The notes below the pieces were generated by a model that was given only the letters and a program-made list of their open reading frames with translations, was not told where the DNA came from and did no database searches. The translations under genes and the position numbers were made by a program. Shown here in pieces: positions 50,095-53,921 of a stretch of DNA of 53,921 nt; the first letter of the stretch is position 1; each line of letters begins with the position of its first letter. Source of the stretch: Deltaproteobacteria bacterium SM23_61 (lineage in GTDB: Bacteria; Desulfobacterota; SM23-61); assembly GCA_001304105.1 (NCBI GenBank), contig LJUR01000003.1:1-53921 (forward strand), given 5' to 3'.

Positions 50095-51528
50095 ATGAGA
50101 TTCATGGGCATGAGACAAATAGGCTGGCTCATATTGGCGGCGAGCGCATTTTTCCTCATGGCTGAACCGATGGTTTGGGGGCAGACCATTTCGGTCACTG
50201 ATTTGGGGACCCTGGGCGGAGACTCCAGTCACGCCCTGGGGGTGAATCTCTCGGGACAGATCGTGGGCACCAGCTCGGTTCCCACGGGGACCCATCACGC
50301 TTTTCTCTGGACTCCGGAAGAGGGAATCCAGGACCTTGGAACCCTGGGTGGAGATTTCAGCGAAGCCCTGGCCATCAACAATAGCGGGCAGATCGTGGGA
50401 GGCAGCTCCACGCAGGAGGGTGTCTGGCGCGCTTTCCTATGGAATCCAGGGGGTGGAATAGCGGACTTGGGCACGCTGGGAGGAAGTTCCAGCCAGGCCC
50501 TGCTGATCAACGACCAGGGCCAGGTGGCGGGGACGAGCGCCACCGGCTCCCCGGGGGTAGAACGTCTCTTCTTCTGGACCCCGGAAGGGGGCATGGTGGA
50601 CACGGGGATCCCGGGGGGACTCGACGGCGAAGTTGCCGCCATGAACAACCACGGCCAGGTCGTGGGGTGGAGTCTGAACGACCCATGGGAAATCCGGGCC
50701 TTTCTCTGGTCTCCCGAGAGCAAAAGGTTCGATTTGGGGGATCTGGGTGGAGGTTACAGCTACGCTTTGGCGATCAATGACCTGGGTCAGGTCGTAGGAG
50801 GCAGCGCCACCCCCTCCTGGTTCATTAACGCTTTCTTCTGGTCTCCCGAGAGGGGAATGGTGGACATGGGCACGCTGGGCGGAAAATTCAGCGAGGCCAC
50901 GTCGGTAAACAACCTGAGCCAGGTGGTAGGACGGAGCTACACCGCCTCCAACACCTACCACGCCTTCTTCTGGACCGCAGAGGGGGGGATGGTGGACCTA
51001 GGCACCTTGGGGGGAATTTACAGCGAAGCGTATTCCATCAACGACCGGGGCCAGGTGGTGGGACGGAGCAAGAATGCGTTGGGCGAGTGGCGGGCTTTCC
51101 TCTGGACCGCCAGGGACGGGATGGTCGACCTTGGAACTCTGGGGGGAAATTACAGCTATGCCCTGGCCATCAACAACCGTGGTCACATAATAGGGGAAGG
51201 CAATAATGTAGAGAAGCAAACCCACGCCATCCTCTGGTCGGTTCCTTCCCTCACCCCCGGGGAACAGGTCGGCGCCCTGATCGAAAACCTGACAAGCCTG
51301 ATCGAGACGGGAAAATTGGGAAATGGGAACGGGAAGCCCTGGATCGGCGAACTCCAAGCGGTTCAAAAAATGATCGAGAAGGGGAAGGCCAAGAATGCAT
51401 GCCAGATACTGGAAGCTTTCTGCCATCAAGTTGAACAGCTGATGAAGAACCGCCGGCTTGACGCCCCGAACGGGGAGGCCCTGATCAGCCAGGCCAACGA
51501 TGTAGGTATTTGCCGGCCGGGACCTTAA
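50095..51528 (+). CDS. Secreted HAF-repeat protein with C-terminal FIMAH-like domain
   Basis: 477 residues from ATG 50095, preceded by AGGGAGAAG; the frame is open further upstream without a better start. The signal peptide (about 1-33) ends near VWG-QT. Eight HAF repeats of about 47 residues follow, each with a core like LGTLGGDFSEALAINNSGQI; repeat 4 is the most divergent (TGIPGGLDGEVAAMNNHGQV). The last 90 residues (GALIENLTSLIETGKLG; KAKNACQILEAFCHQVEQLM) resemble the FIMAH domain found at the ends of exported bacterial proteins. Probably an extracellular beta-propeller-like protein of unknown ligand. Confidence 0.85.
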   Translation: MRFMGMRQIGWLILAASAFFLMAEPMVWGQTISVTDLGTLGGDSSHALGVNLSGQIVGTSSVPTGTHHAFLWTPEEGIQDLGTLGGDFSEALAINNSGQIVGGSSTQEGVWRAFLWNPGGGIADLGTLGGSSSQALLINDQGQVAGTSATGSPGVERLFFWTPEGGMVDTGIPGGLDGEVAAMNNHGQVVGWSLNDPWEIRAFLWSPESKRFDLGDLGGGYSYALAINDLGQVVGGSATPSWFINAFFWSPERGMVDMGTLGGKFSEATSVNNLSQVVGRSYTASNTYHAFFWTAEGGMVDLGTLGGIYSEAYSINDRGQVVGRSKNALGEWRAFLWTARDGMVDLGTLGGNYSYALAINNRGHIIGEGNNVEKQTHAILWSVPSLTPGEQVGALIENLTSLIETGKLGNGNGKPWIGELQAVQKMIEKGKAKNACQILEAFCHQVEQLMKNRRLDAPNGEALISQANDVGICRPGP

Positions 51529-51548
51529 TCCCTGAATCCGGCTCCGCG

Positions 51549-51592
51549 AAGATCCCCCTGCCCTCTCCGATGTGGACAGCGGGGGGATTTCT
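51549..51592 (+). terminator. Possible terminator after the HAF gene
   Basis: GATCCCCCTG (about 51550-51559) can pair with CAGCGGGGGGATT (about 51578-51590), with an 18-base loop region. Only a short T run follows, so it is a weak rho-independent terminator at best. Confidence 0.4.
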
Positions 51593-51875
51593 ATCCGTGT
51601 TTATCCCCGTTCATCCGCGTCCCGATAATAGCCATAAAATGTGAGGAGTGAGGGGGGAAGGGGGAAAGACTCCTCTTGTCGTTTTTGCCCTTTGTTTCTT
51701 ATCTGTGTTTATCCGTGTTCATCTGTGTCCCGATAAAAGCCGTGAAATGTGAGGTGTGAGTTGTGAGTAGAATCTGTGTTTATCTGTGTCCTATCAATAA
51801 AGTCGTTTGGTCGTTGACTTTATTTTTGCCCGGTCATAATCCGCTTTGATCTGCGTTCATCCGCGTCCTGTTAGA
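51590..51875. repeat. TTTATCCGTGTTCATCCGCG intergenic repeats, copies 2-4
   Basis: Three nested copies: 51592-51645 (divergent), 51703-51795 (identical over 63 bases to 12902-12964), and 51848-51872 ('tgatctgcgttcatccgcgt'). Together they fill most of the space between the HAF gene and the rhodanese gene. Confidence 0.8.
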
Positions 51876-51987
51876 TCTGAGGAGCTGGAGCCATCCGGAT
51901 TCCCAGGTTGCATTCCCACAAAAAATAAATTAGCCTGAAAGAAGGGAATTTGGGTTGCCGGTAATTCTGCCTTTTTGGAGGTGGGAA

Positions 51988-52410
51988 ATGAATCCCCTCA
52001 GAACCCTTTTGGCATTCTGCTTATGTCTCTTCCTCTCTGGCATGATGACTTCAACAGCCCTGGGGATGGGAAAAGGCGTAGAGCCCCAAAGAATCACCAA
52101 GGACCAACTCTTCGCCATGTTGGGAAACCCACGGGTTGTAATCCTCGATGTACGCGAGGGAGACTCATGGGAAAAGAGCAAGTTCAAGATGAAGGGGGCC
52201 GTGCGGGAGGACCCCGAAAAGGATATCAAGGACTGGGTCGAAAGATATCCGAAAGACAATACCCTGGTTTTCTATTGCTCCTGACCCAACGAAGCGACCA
52301 GTGCCCGGGTGGCACGGAAATTCCTCTCCAGCGGTTATGAGAAAGTCTTCGTCCTCAAGGGCGGCTGGAAGGAATGGAAAAAAATTAAGCTTCCCATGGA
52401 ACCCAAATAG
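51988..52410 (+). CDS. Exported rhodanese-like protein, probable selenoprotein (UGA99 = Sec)
   Basis: ATG 51988 follows GGAGGTGGG. The frame is open to a TGA at 52282-52284 and, in the same frame, continues to a TAG at 52408, giving 140 residues. A signal peptide (1-26, ending STALG) exports it. The rhodanese domain has the fold markers VVILDVREGDSWEKSKF and VFVLKGGWKEW. The active-site loop is LVFYCS-[TGA]-PNEATSARVA, where homologues carry Cys (C-x-C-P-N-E-A-T). A SECIS-like hairpin lies 13 bases past the UGA. Everything downstream of the UGA is conserved rhodanese sequence, which argues against simple decay. The selenocysteine machinery is not in this window. Confidence 0.82.
52298..52317 (+). 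promoter_or_regulatory. Bacterial SECIS-like hairpin
   Basis: CC-A(bulge)-GTGCC (52298-52305), loop CGGGT (52306-52310), GGCAC-GG (52311-52317). The loop starts 21 bases after the UGA, within the usual range for bacterial SECIS elements, and has a G in its second position. Confidence 0.65.
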
Positions 52411-52421
52411 TCTTCGGTTTT

Positions 52422-53645
52422 CTACCCTTTTTCGTTCCCCACGATAATCACGCTGATCGTCGCGGATGGAGGAGTGCCCCCGAGGTTATGGGTTAGCCCC
52501 AGCCGCGGGTTTTTTACCTGCCGGGACGGTTTACCGGCATTTTTCAGCTGGTCGGCCTTCCCCTGGAGCTGCTTATACTCTTCATAGAGCATGCGGATGC
52601 CGCTGGCCCCCAAAGGATGACCGAAGCACTTCAAGCCGCCATCGGTGTTGATGGGCTGCGCACCGTTTATATTAAACCGGCCCGCCTTGACATCCTCGCC
52701 GGCTTTTCCGCGCGGGCTGAACTGCAGGTCCTCCATGACTACCAGCTCGGTGATGGAGAAGCAGTCGTGGACCTCCGCCATGCTGACCTCCTCCCGGGGA
52801 TTTTTGATTCCCGCCTCGGCGTAAGCGGCCAGCCCCGCGCGGTAGGTTTCCTCCACGTGGGCAAAATCATATTTGGGGCTGATCAAACCCTCCCGGGCCA
52901 CGGAAATCTGCAGGGCCTTGACATAGATCGGGTCAGGCCGGAAGTTTTTGGCCATGTCGGCCCGGCAAATGATCGCGGCGGCCGCCCCGTCGCTCACCCC
53001 GCAGCAATCAAAGAGCCCCAGCGGCCAGGCGATGATGGGGGCGTTCAAAACCTGATCCAGGGTGATCTCTCTCTGGAAGTGAGCCTTGGGGTGCAGGGAC
53101 CCGTTATAATGATTTTTTACCTCGATCATCCCGATGATCTTTTTCCCTTCCTCCGCGCTTAAGCCATACTTGTCAAAATATTTGGTGGCCATCATGGCAA
53201 AGCTGCCCGGAGCCGTCCGGCTGTATCCCCTGAAAGTACTCATGCCGTCGGGATATTTTCCGGTGCTGACCTGGGCGGCCGGCAGGCCGCTGTACCCGGA
53301 GTCTTTGAACTTCTCGGCACCGAGGGCCAGGGCGATGTCGTAAATCCCCGCCGCCACCCCGTAGCAGGCGTTGCGGAAGGCGTCGGACCCGGTCGCGCAG
53401 GCGTTCTGCACCCGGGTAATCGGAATGTAACTCAATTTCAAGGGGGCCGCCAGGGCCTGACCCGTCTCCGCGGAAGAGTCCGTGCCGAACCAGGCCGCCT
53501 GGATATCCTTGGGGTCGATCCCGGCGTCTTGATAGGCCTCGTAGGCGGCCTCCACGATCATGTCATCCAAACCCAGGTCCCAATTTTCTCCGAACTTGGT
53601 GCATCCCATACCAATGATCGCCACCCGATCTTTGATGCTTCCCAT
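52422..53645 (-). CDS. Thiolase-family acyl-CoA acetyltransferase (SCPx/BbsB-like)
   Basis: 407 residues, with AAGGAGGG before the ATG. The catalytic Cys83 sits in NACATGSDA, and the C-terminal pattern CFGHPLGASGIRM and VHDCFSITE gives the His and second-Cys-type residues of the non-canonical thiolases. This branch (archaeal/SCPx type) usually works with a small DUF35 partner, here the gene just upstream. It cleaves or condenses a 3-oxoacyl-CoA; the exact substrate (short-chain, HMG-CoA pathway or aromatic acid degradation as in BbsAB) cannot be decided from these two genes. Confidence 0.9.
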   Translation of the reverse strand: MGSIKDRVAIIGMGCTKFGENWDLGLDDMIVEAAYEAYQDAGIDPKDIQAAWFGTDSSAETGQALAAPLKLSYIPITRVQNACATGSDAFRNACYGVAAGIYDIALALGAEKFKDSGYSGLPAAQVSTGKYPDGMSTFRGYSRTAPGSFAMMATKYFDKYGLSAEEGKKIIGMIEVKNHYNGSLHPKAHFQREITLDQVLNAPIIAWPLGLFDCCGVSDGAAAAIICRADMAKNFRPDPIYVKALQISVAREGLISPKYDFAHVEETYRAGLAAYAEAGIKNPREEVSMAEVHDCFSITELVVMEDLQFSPRGKAGEDVKAGRFNINGAQPINTDGGLKCFGHPLGASGIRMLYEEYKQLQGKADQLKNAGKPSRQVKNPRLGLTHNLGGTPPSATISVIIVGNEKG

Positions 53646-53687
53646 TTCTTTCCCTCCTTAGCAATATATCAATATGAAGTTAGACGA

Positions 53688-53921
53688 TTACCCCACCGGG
53701 CGGCATTTCCACCAGTAATTGTGGATGTTGCCCTGTTCCCCGATTTTGCGGAAAGTCATTTCCACCGGGGTCCCAACTTTTACCTCTTCGATGGCCCGGT
53801 CCGTCATGTCACACATGATGCGCCCCCCTTGGGGAAAGTCGACCGCGCAGATGGTGGTGGGCGGGTCAACGCTCGCGGCCAGGTTGTCATGGCTGAAGGT
53901 GAAGACCTTGCCCACTTCCCG
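53688..53921 (-). CDS. DUF35 OB-fold protein, thiolase partner (5' part beyond the window)
   Basis: The visible C-terminal 75 or so residues (TTICAVDFPQGGRIMCDMTD; VKVGTPVEMTFRKIGEQGNI) are the OB-fold half of a DUF35 protein. The N-terminal zinc ribbon lies past the right edge, and the frame remains open (R-E-V-G-K-V). DUF35 proteins bind the paired thiolase and hold CoA in its active site. 42 bases separate it from the thiolase start, so the two form an operon. Confidence 0.85.
   Translation of the reverse strand, partial: REVGKVFTFSHDNLAASVDPPTTICAVDFPQGGRIMCDMTDRAIEEVKVGTPVEMTFRKIGEQGNIHNYWWKCRPVG

Overview
The window looks like chromosomal DNA of a GC-rich anaerobic bacterium, most likely a Desulfobacterota (deltaproteobacteria-like) lineage. 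This is inference from gene content: Fe-S old-yellow-enzyme reductases, DUF362 and DUF169 proteins, a TAXI-type TRAP transporter, URO-D/corrinoid methyl-transfer genes, a thiolase/DUF35 pair and a probable selenoprotein. The abundant low-complexity intergenic repeats ('CTCTGCGGT', 'TTTATCCGTGTTCATC', 'CTGGTTGCTCGTTG' and others) also fit. No rRNA, complete tRNA, CRISPR array, integrase or replication gene is visible.

Layout. (1) 1-21.06 kb, GC-rich: an M48 membrane protease, a zinc-ribbon DUF898 protein, a PfkB sugar kinase, an EAL-HDOD protein, an Ig-like protein, a DUF4405 membrane protein and an OYE-type reductase (both damaged), a cupin, a saccharopine-dehydrogenase-like protein, a Tat-exported DUF362 protein, and the alpha-2-macroglobulin/penicillin-binding-protein-1C pair (yfhM-pbpC type). 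(2) 21.1-36.2 kb, lower GC: a segment bracketed by two diverged ~140-bp direct repeats, the left one attached to a tRNA 3' fragment. It holds two URO-D methyltransferase-like genes, a NarL-type two-component system, a TPP-dependent (acetoin/pyruvate-type) dehydrogenase E1alpha-E1beta-E2 operon, an NAD epimerase, a chimeric gene remnant, a TAXI/TRAP uptake system and a RAYT transposase element with visible inverted ends. (3) 36.3-47.8 kb, patchwork: a GAF histidine kinase behind a good sigma70-like promoter with four upstream direct repeats, a frameshifted CBM48 gene, small membrane proteins, HNH and M16 fragments, two copies of a ~160-bp inverted-repeat element, DUF4203, DUF4239 and DUF169 proteins, an OYE reductase and an IS91-type remnant. 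(4) 48.1-53.9 kb, mostly GC-rich: a Sir2 deacylase, a small membrane protein, an AT-rich gap, an eight-repeat HAF/FIMAH secreted protein, a rhodanese whose frame is interrupted by one UGA followed by a SECIS-like hairpin, and a thiolase with its DUF35 partner running off the right edge.

How the parts relate. The E1alpha-E1beta-E2 operon with the upstream sensor/regulator and the downstream TRAP importer looks like a regulated carbon-compound uptake and oxidation module, although no E3 subunit is present here. The A2M-PbpC pair is a classic periplasmic defence/repair couple. Thiolase plus DUF35 is a standard two-subunit acyl-CoA thiolase arrangement.

The most noteworthy items are the probable selenocysteine rhodanese, the repeat-flanked catabolic island next to a tRNA fragment, the RAYT element and the two short elements with similar ends, the 3-hydroxyacyl-CoA-dehydrogenase/corrinoid-protein chimera, and the low-complexity repeats that encode signal peptides or gene termini. 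Several genes carry frameshifts, internal deletions or stop codons. Whether these are real decay or consensus errors cannot be settled from one sequence.
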